The position numbers and the translations under genes were made by a program. A DNA stretch of 64,000 bases from NCBI RefSeq assembly GCF_018531465.1, contig NZ_JAHDTF010000029.1, positions 62,001-126,000 of the forward strand. Reading direction: 5' to 3'. The notes under the pieces were generated by a model that saw only the letters and a list, made by a program, of their open reading frames with translations, made no database searches and was not told the origin of the DNA. Below are positions 52,306 to 60,292 of this stretch, one piece after another (within the stretch, counting starts at the first letter, position 1; each line of letters starts with the position of its first letter). The DNA is from Sphaerisporangium fuscum. Lineage in GTDB: Bacteria > Actinomycetota > Actinomycetes > Streptosporangiales > Streptosporangiaceae.

Positions 52306-52603
52306 TCCATCCTAGATATTCAGCGCTTCCGGCGACGATTTCAGTTGCGATAATTTCCGGTGTCTCGTAGCTATGGTTTTCCTTGATGTGCTCCTCCAAA
52401 GCCGGGAATTGAGTGGCAGTCGTCTTGATGAGCAACTGCCACTCTTGCGCATCCTCTAGGGTGCCCTGCCACCAGTACACGGACCTGATCGGGCCGATCA
52501 TCTGGACGCACGAGGCGAGTCGCGCCTGCGTGATGCTGTGTGCCAGTCTCGCCCCTTCTTCCGCGCTTGGAACTGTCGTAAGGGCCTGCCAGTACTCCGC
52601 CAT
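52268..52603 (-). CDS. cutA: CutA1-like divalent-cation tolerance protein
   Basis: This 111-residue protein matches CutA1. The opening is ALTTVPSAEEGARLAHSITQ, then RLASCVQMIGPIRSVYWWQG and WQLLIKTTATQFPALEEHIK. It ends with HSYETPEIIATEIVAGSAEYL. CutA1 proteins form trimers linked to copper tolerance or signalling. It overlaps the 3' end of the XRE gene tail-to-tail by 38 nt and is the last gene before attR, so it is a cargo gene of the element. Confidence 0.9.
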   Translation of the reverse strand: MAEYWQALTTVPSAEEGARLAHSITQARLASCVQMIGPIRSVYWWQGTLEDAQEWQLLIKTTATQFPALEEHIKENHSYETPEIIATEIVAGSAEYLGWISAETTRTDASS

Positions 52604-52783
52604 CGACCTGTTCCCTTAGTCCCTGCAAGTGAAGATCACGGTCCTTGCACTCTAACGCGTGACCTCGACAGATGCAGCGTCGCTACGCCAGGGCATAGGA
52701 GTGCGAGAGCATCGCCGGAACACTTCTCTTCGACTCCACAGCACTCGCACGAACGTGCAGGTGGTGAGCCATGCCAGAAGCAC

Positions 52784-52821
52784 ACTAAGAGATCCGTGGT
52801 TGTGGCGGAGGAGGCCAGCTT
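52784..52821. other. attR attachment site
   Basis: The arm ACTAAGAGATCCGTGGTT (52784-52801) is followed by core GT (52802-52803) and the continuing LysR codons GGCGGAGGAGG. Paired with attL it defines an attP dyad centred on GT. Confidence 0.85.
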
Positions 52822-53656
52822 CACCAGGGCGGCCGCGCGGGTGCACGTCGCCCAGCCCGGCGTCAGCGCCCAGATCCGCCGCCTCGAACGCGAGCTGGGC
52901 CAGGAGCTCCTCGACCGCTCCGGGCGCGGGGTACGGCTGACCGCGGCCGGCGCGGCCGTCCTCCCGTACGCGCGGGCCGCGCTCCGGGCGGTGACCGGCG
53001 CCCGCCTCGCCGTCGACGAGCTGACCGGGCTGGTACGCGGGCACGTCGCCGTCGGCGTGGCCCCGTCGTGCCCGCCCCTCGACCTGCCCGCCCTGCTGGC
53101 CGAGTTCCGCCGCGACCACCCGGCCGTCGAGATCACCCTGTCGGAGTCGGGGTCCGGCGACCTGCTCGAAGGGCTGCTCGCCGGGACGCTCGACATGGCG
53201 CTGGTGTGGCTGCGCGCCGCACCGCCGCCCACGATCGAGGTGCAGGTGGCCGTGGACGAGGAGCTGGTCGTCGCGGTGGGGCACGACGACCCGCTGGCCA
53301 CCGAGACGACCGTGACATTGGAGGCGATCAGGAAGCGGGCGCTGGTCGGCCTGCCCAAGGGCGCGGACCTGCGGTGCCTGGTGGACGAGGCCTACGCGGC
53401 GGCGGGACTGCGGCCGCGCATCGCGTTCGAGACGGGCGACCCCCGGGTGCTCGCCGAACTCACCGGGCAGGGGCTCGGCGTGGCGATCGTCCCGGCGTCC
53501 CTCGCCGAGGCGCACGCCGCGAGCCTGCGGGCGATCACGCTGGCCTCGCCGCGGCCACGCCGGCGGATCGCCCTCGCGTGGCGCGCGGAGGGCCCCGGCA
53601 GCCCCGCCGCCCGGGCCCTCGTCACCCACGCGCGCGCGACGCTCCCGAGACTCTAG
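52802..53656 (+). pseudogene. 3' part of the LysR gene interrupted by the element
   Basis: From the shared GTG codon at 52802 the frame reads VAEEASFTRAAARVHVAQPG, the LysR HTH from residue 12 on. It continues through SAQIRRLERELGQELLDRSG and a full effector-binding domain to TAG 53656. Only the first 11 codons are missing, and these lie at 44113. A GTG at 52796 inside the attR arm could start a shortened protein, but the first helix of the HTH would be incomplete. The gene is therefore probably off while the element is integrated and restored on precise excision. Confidence 0.88.
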
Positions 53657-54894
53657 GTCTGCGGCACGCCCGTACTGATCATCTGCTCGTTCATGATGAG
53701 GAAGGCGCCCAGGCCGTGGAAGTCGTTGGTCTTCTTCGCCCGCCCGTAGTAGAAGCCGGTCACGTCGTCGACGTTGGTGCCCTCGGAGATGTCCGTCAGG
53801 TAGGTGAGCCCGTCGGAGTGGATCGACATCTTCTGCAGCACACCGTGGTACCCCTTGGCGACCGCGTCCCGGTTCGCCTGGGTGGCGGGAAGGTAGCCGT
53901 CCTCGATCGCCCGTGAGATGACGGTGGTGTACATCGCCGAGCAGGAGGTCTCCAGCCAGTTGCCCGAGGCGCCGGCCTTGTCGACCACCTGCCACCAGCG
54001 GCCGGTGGCCGGGTCCTGGTAGCGGAGGTAGGCGGCGGTCAGTTTCTGGAGGATCGAGACGAGGGCCGCGCGCTGCGGGTGGCCGGCCGGGATGATCCGC
54101 AGGATCTCGGTCAGGGCCATGCCGTACCAGCCCTCGGCGCGGCACCAGGTGACGCCGTTGGTGTCACCGAACTCGGGGTGCGCCCAGCTCGCGGTGAGCC
54201 CGCCGGGCTCGTCGTAGGCGTGGTACAGCAGGCCCGCCTGGTCGCCGGAGGTCCGCTGCAGGTGCCTGCCGTACACCACCAGCTGGTCGGCCACCTCGTC
54301 GTGGACCCGGGTGGTGTCGCCCACCCACTGGCCGTACCGGGCGAGGAACGGGTCGACCATGAAGACGCCGTCGCCCCACAGCTGGCCCTGCCGCGAGTCG
54401 TTGTTCGCGTGCCAGAAGCCTCGGTCGGAGGTGCGCGGGTAGGGCGAGGCGGAGGAGTAGATGCGGTCGTGGAGCTGCTTGGCGGCCGTGCGGTACTTCG
54501 TCTGGCTCGGGTACTCCTGCGACAGGAACAGCATGACGTTGGCCGGCTGCATGCTGTCGAGGCTGTTGAAGCCGTTGCCGATGTGGCCGCTGGAGTCGAC
54601 GAACCTGTCGGCCCAGGCCTTGATGTAGCTCAGGTAGGAGGCGTCGCCGGTGCGCTTGTAGGCGAGGTACTGGCCGTACATGTACAGGCCGATCGGGTAG
54701 CTCCAGCCGCCGATGGTCGAGGGGGTGTACCTGGACATCGTCGACCTGATCACTTCCCGCGACCAGTCGGTGGGGGCCGCGCTCCCGGATAAGGCCGCGC
54801 CGCCGGCCTCGTCGTCGGTGGCCGCCTGCGCCGGGGTGACGGACGCGGCCAGCGTCGCCAGGAGGAGAACGACGGGGGCGATCTTCTTGATCAC
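53653..54894 (-). CDS. Secreted glycoside hydrolase family 88/105 protein (unsaturated rhamnogalacturonyl hydrolase-like)
   Basis: This 413-residue secreted protein has a signal peptide (APVVLLLATLAASVTPAQA). The (alpha/alpha)6 barrel of GH105 follows: YPIGLYMYGQYLAYKRTGD, LWGDGVFMVDPFLARYGQ, HPEFGDTNGVTWCRAEGWYG (catalytic Asp region) and SGNWLETSCSAMYTTVISRA. These enzymes remove unsaturated uronic acid from pectin oligosaccharides. It ends tail-to-tail with the LysR gene, overlapping by 4 nt. Confidence 0.88.
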   Translation of the reverse strand: MIKKIAPVVLLLATLAASVTPAQAATDDEAGGAALSGSAAPTDWSREVIRSTMSRYTPSTIGGWSYPIGLYMYGQYLAYKRTGDASYLSYIKAWADRFVDSSGHIGNGFNSLDSMQPANVMLFLSQEYPSQTKYRTAAKQLHDRIYSSASPYPRTSDRGFWHANNDSRQGQLWGDGVFMVDPFLARYGQWVGDTTRVHDEVADQLVVYGRHLQRTSGDQAGLLYHAYDEPGGLTASWAHPEFGDTNGVTWCRAEGWYGMALTEILRIIPAGHPQRAALVSILQKLTAAYLRYQDPATGRWWQVVDKAGASGNWLETSCSAMYTTVISRAIEDGYLPATQANRDAVAKGYHGVLQKMSIHSDGLTYLTDISEGTNVDDVTGFYYGRAKKTNDFHGLGAFLIMNEQMISTGVPQT

Positions 54895-55073
54895 GTTCTC
54901 ACCTCATCTGTGTCGGCATGACTCCACCCGAACATACCTCCGACGTATTGTTTGGCAAGGCTCTTAACGAATGCCGGACACGTCGGCAAGGAGCGCGGTC
55001 TGCGCGAATCGCCGGCTTGACGGACGGCCGCATCCGGGACGGATAGCTCCCACCTTTGACGAGCGAGACCCGC

Positions 55074-55496
55074 TCAGGCCGGCCGGAGGCGGAACAGTTC
55101 GTCCGCCGCCTCCATGCAGGACGTGCCGAGCTCGTACGACGAGAACAGGTGCAGGCTCTCGTCGGTCTCGATCTCCAGCAGCTCCCACCGCAGGCCGTAG
55201 CGGGCGTTCCGCGCCACCCGGATATGGGTGATCCGCTGCCACGGCAGCGACTCGCGGCGGGCCAGGCCCGTGACGACCATGACGCCCTGCTCGTCGGCGG
55301 CCAGCCGCACCGGCGCCACCATGTCGCGGACGGCGAACGCCGCCAGCGCCACCGCCGCGACCCCGCACAGCAGCAGGCCGCGCACGTCGCCCGCGAGCAC
55401 GCCGATCACGGCGAAGCCGAGCGCCCCCGCCCACTTCAGGACGGTGAAGTCACGTCGTACCCGCCACTGCCGCACCTGCCGGGATATGCCGGTCAT
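55074..55496 (-). CDS. PH-domain (bPH2/YdbS-like) membrane protein
   Basis: This 140-residue protein has two membrane helices (LKWAGALGFAVIGVLAGD and LLLCGVAAVALAAFAVRD). A PH-like beta domain follows, with GLARRESLPWQRITHIRVAR and a C-terminal helix. This is the usual actinobacterial PH-domain membrane protein of unknown function. It lies between the GH105 and AceE-like genes on the same strand. Confidence 0.75.
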   Translation of the reverse strand: MTGISRQVRQWRVRRDFTVLKWAGALGFAVIGVLAGDVRGLLLCGVAAVALAAFAVRDMVAPVRLAADEQGVMVVTGLARRESLPWQRITHIRVARNARYGLRWELLEIETDESLHLFSSYELGTSCMEAADELFRLRPA

Positions 55497-55562
55497 ACGC
55501 GCACGCTACCGCCCCTGCCGGGAAGGCGCGCCATCGCGGGCCCGTGACCGGCCCCGCCGGGC

Positions 55563-57914
55563 TCAGTCGGCCAGGTCCAGGGCGGCCTCGACGATGCTGC
55601 CGGCGTCCAGGCCGTGGTGGCGGTAGACGTCGCCGAGGTCGCCCGACTGGCCGAACGCGGTGACCCCGAGGTGGGTGCCGGGCACCTGGTGGACGCCCGC
55701 GAGGAAGGCCAGCGAGTGCGGGTGGCCGTCCAGCACGGTGACGATCGGGGTCGCGCGCTCGGCCGGGAAGACCTCGTCGAGGATCCACGTGGGGGCGTCG
55801 CCGTGGCCGCCACGGCCGCGCAGGCCCTCGAACAGCAGTCCGGGGCTGGTCACGCAGACGACGTCCGCGCCGATGCCCAGCTCGCCGAGGCGGTCGGCGG
55901 CCTGGAGCGCCTCGGTCACGACGGCCCCCATGGCCGCGACGGTGACCGACGGCCGCTCGTGACGCCTGAGCGGGTAGGCGCCCGCCACGACCTGCCGGCG
56001 CCGCAGCTTGCGCGCGGCCGGGTCGGCGGGGACGTCCGCCAGTGACTGGTCGACCGGGCGCGTCGACAGGCGCAGGTACGCCGACCGGCCGCCCGGCCTG
56101 CCGAGCCGGGACAGGGCGGCGAGCAGGCACCACTCGAGGTCGACGGCGAACGCGGGCTCGTAGGTGGTGCAGCCGGGCTGCTCGATGCCGATCGACGGCG
56201 TCTTGATCGACTGGTGGGCGCCGCCCTCGGGGCCGAGGGTCACCCCGGACGGCGTCCCGACGAGGATCGACTGGCCTCCGGCGTAGATGCCGAACGACCA
56301 CGGCTCCAATGCGCGCTCGACGAACGGGTCGTACACCACGCCGATGGGCAGCAGCGGCTGCCCCCAGCGCGACCAGGTGGCGCCCAGCTCGCCGAGCAGC
56401 CCCACGAGGTTGGTCTCGGCGATGCCGAGCTCGATGTGCTGGCCGGTCGGCCGCTCCCGCCAGTGCAGGATCGTCTCGGCGTCGTCGTCGAACCAGTCGG
56501 GCCGCTCGGCGGTCGCCCAGACCCCGACCTTGTTGACCCAGCCGCCGAGGTTGGTGCTGGAGCTGACGTCGGGGCTGACGGTGACCACCCTTCGCCCCAC
56601 CCCGGGGGCCTGGCGGCCGAGGTCGAACAGCGTACGGCCGAGAGCCGCCTGGGTGGTGGCGGTGCCGTTCGGCGTGCGCCCGAAGTCGGTGGGCACCTCG
56701 GGGACCTCGGTGAGGGCGGGCGTGGCGCGGTGGAGACGGCGGGCGGTCTCGGCGCAGCGGCGCGCGGCGGGGGCGCCGTCCGGGAACCGTGCCCACGGCC
56801 GCTCGGGATCGGCTCCGACGCGGGCGGCGAGCGCGCGCAACTGGTCGGCGGTCAGGAGCGAGGAGTGGTTCTGCGGGTGGCCCTCGGTGGCGAGGCCGTG
56901 CCCCTTGACCGTGTAGGCGAAGATCACGGTGGGACGGGTGTCGTCGATCGCCTGGAACGCCTGGCGGAGGGCGAGGAGGTCGTGACCGCCGAGGTTGCGG
57001 ACGGCGGCGTGCAGGGTGGCGTCGTCGACGTCCGCGAGCAGCCGTTCGAGGGCCGCGGCGTCCTGGGGGCCGCCTGCTTTCGCACCGGAGAGGCGGGCCC
57101 GCAGCTCGCCGGGGGCGCAGCGCAGCAGCCGCTGGTATTCGGGGTTCGGCATGCCGTCGATGCGGGCGCGCAGCACCTCGCCGCCGGGCCGGGCGAACAG
57201 CTCCTGCAGGAGCCTGCCGTACTTGACCGTGATGACCTGCCAGCCGGCCGCGGCGAACATGCCCTGCAGGCGGGTGCCGCCCATGTTGGGGACGACGCGG
57301 TCGAGGGACTGGCGGTTGAAGTCGACGACCCAGACGATCTCGCCCAGCTCGGCCACCTGGGGGTCGAGGATCGCCTCCCAGCAGGCGCCTTCGTCCAGTT
57401 CGGCGTCGCCGAGCAGGGAGTACTGCCGTCCGGTGCCGGCGCCGCCGAAGTGCGCCTCGACGTAGCGGCGGGCCAGGGCGCCCCAGATCGGCGCGGTCGC
57501 CCCGATGCCGACCGAGCCGGTGGAGTAGTCGGCGGGGTCGGGGTCCTTGGTGCGGCTCGGGTAGCTCTGCAGGCCGCCGAACTCGCGCAGCCGGGTGAGG
57601 TAGGACGCGTCGAGCTCGCCGAGCAGGTAGTTGATGGCGTGCAGCACCGGGGACGCGTGCGGCTTGACCGACACCCGGTCGTCCGAGGTGAGGTGCTCGA
57701 ACCACAGCGACGTCATGATCGAGACCATGGAGGCGCTCGACGCCTGGTGGCCGCCCACCTTCAGGCCGGAGGGGTTCGGGCGGACACGGTTGGCGTGGTC
57801 GATCATCGCCGTCGACAGCCACAGCACCCGCTGCTCGATCTCGTGGAGGACCGCGAGGTCGTCGCGTCCGGCGTCGGGGACGGAGAAGGCCGGAAGGTCC
57901 ATCACGTCGTTCAT
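55563..57914 (-). CDS. AceE-like/transketolase-family thiamine diphosphate enzyme
   Basis: This 783-residue protein resembles homodimeric pyruvate dehydrogenase E1. HANRVRPNPSGLKVGGHQAS is at the N-terminus and SVGIGATAPIWGALARRYVE follows. The ThDP motif is GDAELDEGACWEAI...VVDFNRQSLD, and the pyrimidine domain carries HIELGIAETNLVGLLGELG with the catalytic Glu. It is 100-150 residues shorter than typical AceE. It is divergent from an Lrp/AsnC regulator across TTGAG-type repeats. It may act as an alternative E1 or a keto-acid/transketolase enzyme under amino-acid control. Confidence 0.85.
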   Translation of the reverse strand: MNDVMDLPAFSVPDAGRDDLAVLHEIEQRVLWLSTAMIDHANRVRPNPSGLKVGGHQASSASMVSIMTSLWFEHLTSDDRVSVKPHASPVLHAINYLLGELDASYLTRLREFGGLQSYPSRTKDPDPADYSTGSVGIGATAPIWGALARRYVEAHFGGAGTGRQYSLLGDAELDEGACWEAILDPQVAELGEIVWVVDFNRQSLDRVVPNMGGTRLQGMFAAAGWQVITVKYGRLLQELFARPGGEVLRARIDGMPNPEYQRLLRCAPGELRARLSGAKAGGPQDAAALERLLADVDDATLHAAVRNLGGHDLLALRQAFQAIDDTRPTVIFAYTVKGHGLATEGHPQNHSSLLTADQLRALAARVGADPERPWARFPDGAPAARRCAETARRLHRATPALTEVPEVPTDFGRTPNGTATTQAALGRTLFDLGRQAPGVGRRVVTVSPDVSSSTNLGGWVNKVGVWATAERPDWFDDDAETILHWRERPTGQHIELGIAETNLVGLLGELGATWSRWGQPLLPIGVVYDPFVERALEPWSFGIYAGGQSILVGTPSGVTLGPEGGAHQSIKTPSIGIEQPGCTTYEPAFAVDLEWCLLAALSRLGRPGGRSAYLRLSTRPVDQSLADVPADPAARKLRRRQVVAGAYPLRRHERPSVTVAAMGAVVTEALQAADRLGELGIGADVVCVTSPGLLFEGLRGRGGHGDAPTWILDEVFPAERATPIVTVLDGHPHSLAFLAGVHQVPGTHLGVTAFGQSGDLGDVYRHHGLDAGSIVEAALDLAD

Positions 57915-57957
57915 CGGGATCCGCCTCTCTGGGCAGGCGTCAGTCCGGCGCGCCGGT

Positions 57958-58042
57958 TGAGCACATTGTTGAGCAATGCTGACCAGCGAAGGAGAGTCTG
58001 CGCAAGTGTGTGCGGGTTGAGTAAGCTACTTGCACGGTTTCG
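57958..58042. promoter_or_regulatory. Repeats in the aceE-like/lrp divergent promoter
   Basis: TTGAGCA occurs at 57958-57964 and again 11-12 bp on, and TTGAGTA near 58017. GCAAGT (about 58001) is inverted as ACTTGC near 58029. The arrangement on one helical face fits an Lrp/AsnC octamer site. Confidence 0.45.
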
Positions 58043-58072
58043 ATAGGGGTGACCCCAGGAAGGCGAGGCAGT

Positions 58073-58564
58073 ATGCGCAACTCGGGGGCGGTCGACCGGG
58101 TCGACGCGCGGCTGCTGCTGGCGTTGATCGACAACCCGCGGGCGACCGTGCTGGCCCTGGCCGAGCAGGTGGGACTGTCCCGCAACACGGTGCAGGCCCG
58201 GTTGGCCAGGCTCGAGGAGCGCGGGGTGCTGTCGGCGTTCGAGCGGTGCCTCGACCCGGAGATCCTGGGGTACCGGCTGACCGCGTACGTCACGGTACGG
58301 GTCGACCAGCACATGCTCGCGGCGGTGTCGGAGGGCCTGGCGACGATCCCGGAGGTGGTCGAGGTGCTCGGCATCAGCGGCGGGGAGGCCGACCTCCTGG
58401 TCCGGGTGGCGGCCAGGGACGCCGACGACCTCTACCGCGTCGCGGGCCGCATCCTCGCCACGCCGGGGGTCGAGCGCACGAGCACCGCTCTGGCCATGCG
58501 CACCCTGGTCGGCCACCGCGTCACCCCCCTGCTCCAGCGCGCCGCCACAGGGGAAGGCGAATAG
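58073..58564 (+). CDS. Lrp/AsnC-family transcriptional regulator
   Basis: This 163-residue protein starts at the ATG at 58073 (AGGAAGGCGAGG upstream; a longer in-frame ATG at 58049 is less likely). The HTH reads VDARLLLALIDNPRATVLAL, AEQVGLSRNTVQARLARLEE. The RAM ligand domain has VVEVLGISGGEADLLVRVAA. It is divergent from the AceE-like gene, its probable target. Confidence 0.88.
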   Translation: MRNSGAVDRVDARLLLALIDNPRATVLALAEQVGLSRNTVQARLARLEERGVLSAFERCLDPEILGYRLTAYVTVRVDQHMLAAVSEGLATIPEVVEVLGISGGEADLLVRVAARDADDLYRVAGRILATPGVERTSTALAMRTLVGHRVTPLLQRAATGEGE

Positions 58565-59100
58565 CCTCCCTGGTCACGCCGGCCGGCCGGCCGCCGTGCC
58601 CATAAGTGGGCAGCCGCAGGAATTCGGCAAGGACATTGCCATAAGGCGGCACATTGCCGAGTGGTGGATCAGGCCCGCCGTACGGCTCTGTAATGCGGGG
58701 CCGTAATGCGGCGGCAATGTGAGCTTTGTCACTGAGAGAAAAAGGGTCATCCGGAAAACGTCCCGCAATCCAGATGGCAGCATTGGACGCCTGTACACGA
58801 AGATCACCTGCTCGACGAGCGGTGGAACGGGACCGCCCACCCGCGTGCCGCCCGCCGTTTACGGTCACGTCATGCGTTTCATGTAGCGTTGATTTTCATT
58901 GAAACATCAACGAATCACCCGTGCCGCAGGGCGGGCGACTTGCAGTGCACTTACTCTCGCCCTAACATCTCGTAACGCAAGGATTTACGCCTACAGGCAC
59001 CGAATCCGTGCGTTTTTCCTCCGAACGATGAGGCGAGCACCAATAGCGCCTCACCACACCGAAGGCCGCTGATCGCGGCAGAGATACAAGGAGGTATCCA
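58565..59100. promoter_or_regulatory. Long non-coding region with a 26-bp palindrome upstream of the SSI gene
   Basis: No convincing gene lies here. A near-perfect 26-bp palindrome occupies 58887-58912 (outer arms CGTTGAT and ATCAACG, inner TTTCA and TGAAA). ATTGCC/AATGCGG motifs recur between 58630 and 58720. AAGGAGG at about 59088 is the ribosome binding site of the inhibitor gene. The long leader suggests regulated expression. Confidence 0.5.
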
Positions 59101-59535
59101 ATGCGATCGCAGCGAACCTTTGACCGTCGCGGGGCCTGGCTCGCCAGGGTCGCCCTGGCCGGCCTGGTTCCGCTGTTCGGCGCCACGCCCGCCCTGGCGT
59201 CCACCTCGGCCGCGGCCGACCCCGTCGGGGTCTACGTTCTCAAAGTCACCCCGGTGAGCGGCGGGAACTCCGCGCCCCTCTCGGCCGGCACCCTGCTGTG
59301 CGGCCCGGACGGGGGCACGCACGCCGACGCGGCGCGGGCCTGCGACCAGCTCCGTCGCGCGAACGGCATGGTGGAGCGCATCCCGGAGGACCCGGGCATG
59401 TGCACCAAGGAGTACGCCCCGGTCCGCCTGACCGCCACCGGGGTCTGGAACAGGCAGCTCCGCGAATTCACGCAGACGTATCCGAACCTCTGCACCGCGG
59501 TACGCGCCACCGGAGGCGTCCTCTTCGCCTCCTGA
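59101..59535 (+). CDS. Subtilisin inhibitor-like (SSI family) secreted protease inhibitor
   Basis: This 144-residue protein has a signal peptide ending near ALASTSAAADP. The SSI domain carries LLCGPDGGTHADAARACDQL, RRANGMVERI and GMCTKEYAPVRLTATGVW. The C-terminal YPNLCTAVRATGGVLFAS is typical, and the four cysteines fit the two SSI disulfides. SSI proteins block extracellular subtilisins. AAGGAGG precedes the ATG. A large subtilase is encoded in the same window at 37.8-41.7 kb. Confidence 0.9.
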   Translation: MRSQRTFDRRGAWLARVALAGLVPLFGATPALASTSAAADPVGVYVLKVTPVSGGNSAPLSAGTLLCGPDGGTHADAARACDQLRRANGMVERIPEDPGMCTKEYAPVRLTATGVWNRQLREFTQTYPNLCTAVRATGGVLFAS

Positions 59536-59715
59536 CAGCAGGTTTTTCGTGAACCCAGGGCATCCCGGCACCCGTTTTCAGATGGCCGTAAGGCGAACAG
59601 CGGATTAGCGCACGCCCGCGAGAACAAGGCCTTTCCAGGATGCCCCGTCCCGGGCTGCCCGCAATCACGCCGCAGGGCGTCCGAACATTTACCGAACGAG
59701 GAGAAGGATACATTC

Positions 59716-60171
59716 ATGTTCAAAAATCTGATTGTCGCGGCCATTCTCACGGCGGGCATGGCCGCACCCGCCACGACCGCACTGGCCGAAACGCAGGCAC
59801 AGCCCGCCGCCGGTCATTCGCAGGAAATCATCGGCTATGAAAAGACCGGCGGGTTCGCCGGCATTCAGCGCACGATTTCGGTGGACCAGGACGGCGTCGC
59901 GCGGGCCGCCTCCGCCCAGGCGACCGCCGCCTTCCAGCTCACCGCCGAAGAGCTCGGCGCGCTGCGCGGCACCCTCGGCGGCATCTCCACCTGGAGCTCC
60001 TCCACCAGGGGCTGCGACGTGGCGGACCACTTCACCTACACCCTGCGCTACCAGGGCCGCAGCGCCGTCCGCTGCCACACGCTGCCGCGCGACTGGGAGA
60101 CCGCCGTCGCGCAGCTCGACCGGTTCATCGACCAGCACCTCACCGCCGACCGGCCCGCAGCGCGCGACTGA
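59716..60171 (+). CDS. Secreted protein, emfourin (protealysin inhibitor)-like
   Basis: This 151-residue protein has a signal peptide (LIVAAILTAGMAAPATTALA). The mature domain opens IIGYEKTGGFAGIQRTISVD, matching the emfourin/protealysin-inhibitor family pattern of a GGFAG loop followed by a beta strand. Two cysteines (RGCDV and VRCHT) could form a disulfide. Emfourins inhibit M4 metalloproteases. Directly following the SSI gene it gives a pair of secreted inhibitors of different classes. Family assignment is by motif only. Confidence 0.65.
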   Translation: MFKNLIVAAILTAGMAAPATTALAETQAQPAAGHSQEIIGYEKTGGFAGIQRTISVDQDGVARAASAQATAAFQLTAEELGALRGTLGGISTWSSSTRGCDVADHFTYTLRYQGRSAVRCHTLPRDWETAVAQLDRFIDQHLTADRPAARD

Positions 60172-60192
60172 TCCGCTTCCACCCAGGCACAG

Positions 60193-60241
60193 CACACCGT
60201 GGTACGGCCGAGCGGCGAGGGCCCGGTCGCACCACGGTGTG
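60193..60241. terminator. Hairpin terminator downstream of the inhibitor gene
   Basis: CACACCGTGGT (60193-60203) pairs perfectly with ACCACGGTGTG (60231-60241) over an 11-bp stem with a GC-rich loop. No U-run follows, as is common in actinomycetes. It separates the convergent inhibitor and LysR genes. Confidence 0.6.
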
Positions 60242-60292
60242 GCGGAGGTGTGGACAGCATCGAGGGTCCGCTGTCCGGATCGGGGTCAGGCC

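Larger units (their letters stand above)
44146..52803. mobile_element. Integrative conjugative element (serine-integrase, TraB type) inserted in a LysR gene
   Basis: An 8.66-kb insertion splits a LysR gene at codon 12. It carries a large serine recombinase at the left end, a TraB/FtsK translocase, several small transfer-type proteins, an XRE-TPR regulator, a DUF574 methyltransferase and CutA. The ends are attachment-site arms (44148-44165 and 52784-52801) that are inverted copies. This matches actinomycete AICE modules for integration, transfer and control. No Rep (RepSA, RepAM or prim-pol) and no obvious excisionase is encoded. Gene density, lower GC and the run of small minus-strand genes set it apart from the flanks. 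Confidence 0.92.

Noticed and set aside
52538..52801. LysR reading frame extending upstream of 52802 into the element
   Set aside because: The frame is open but encodes no LysR residues; the real N-terminal codons are at 44113 on the other side of the element.
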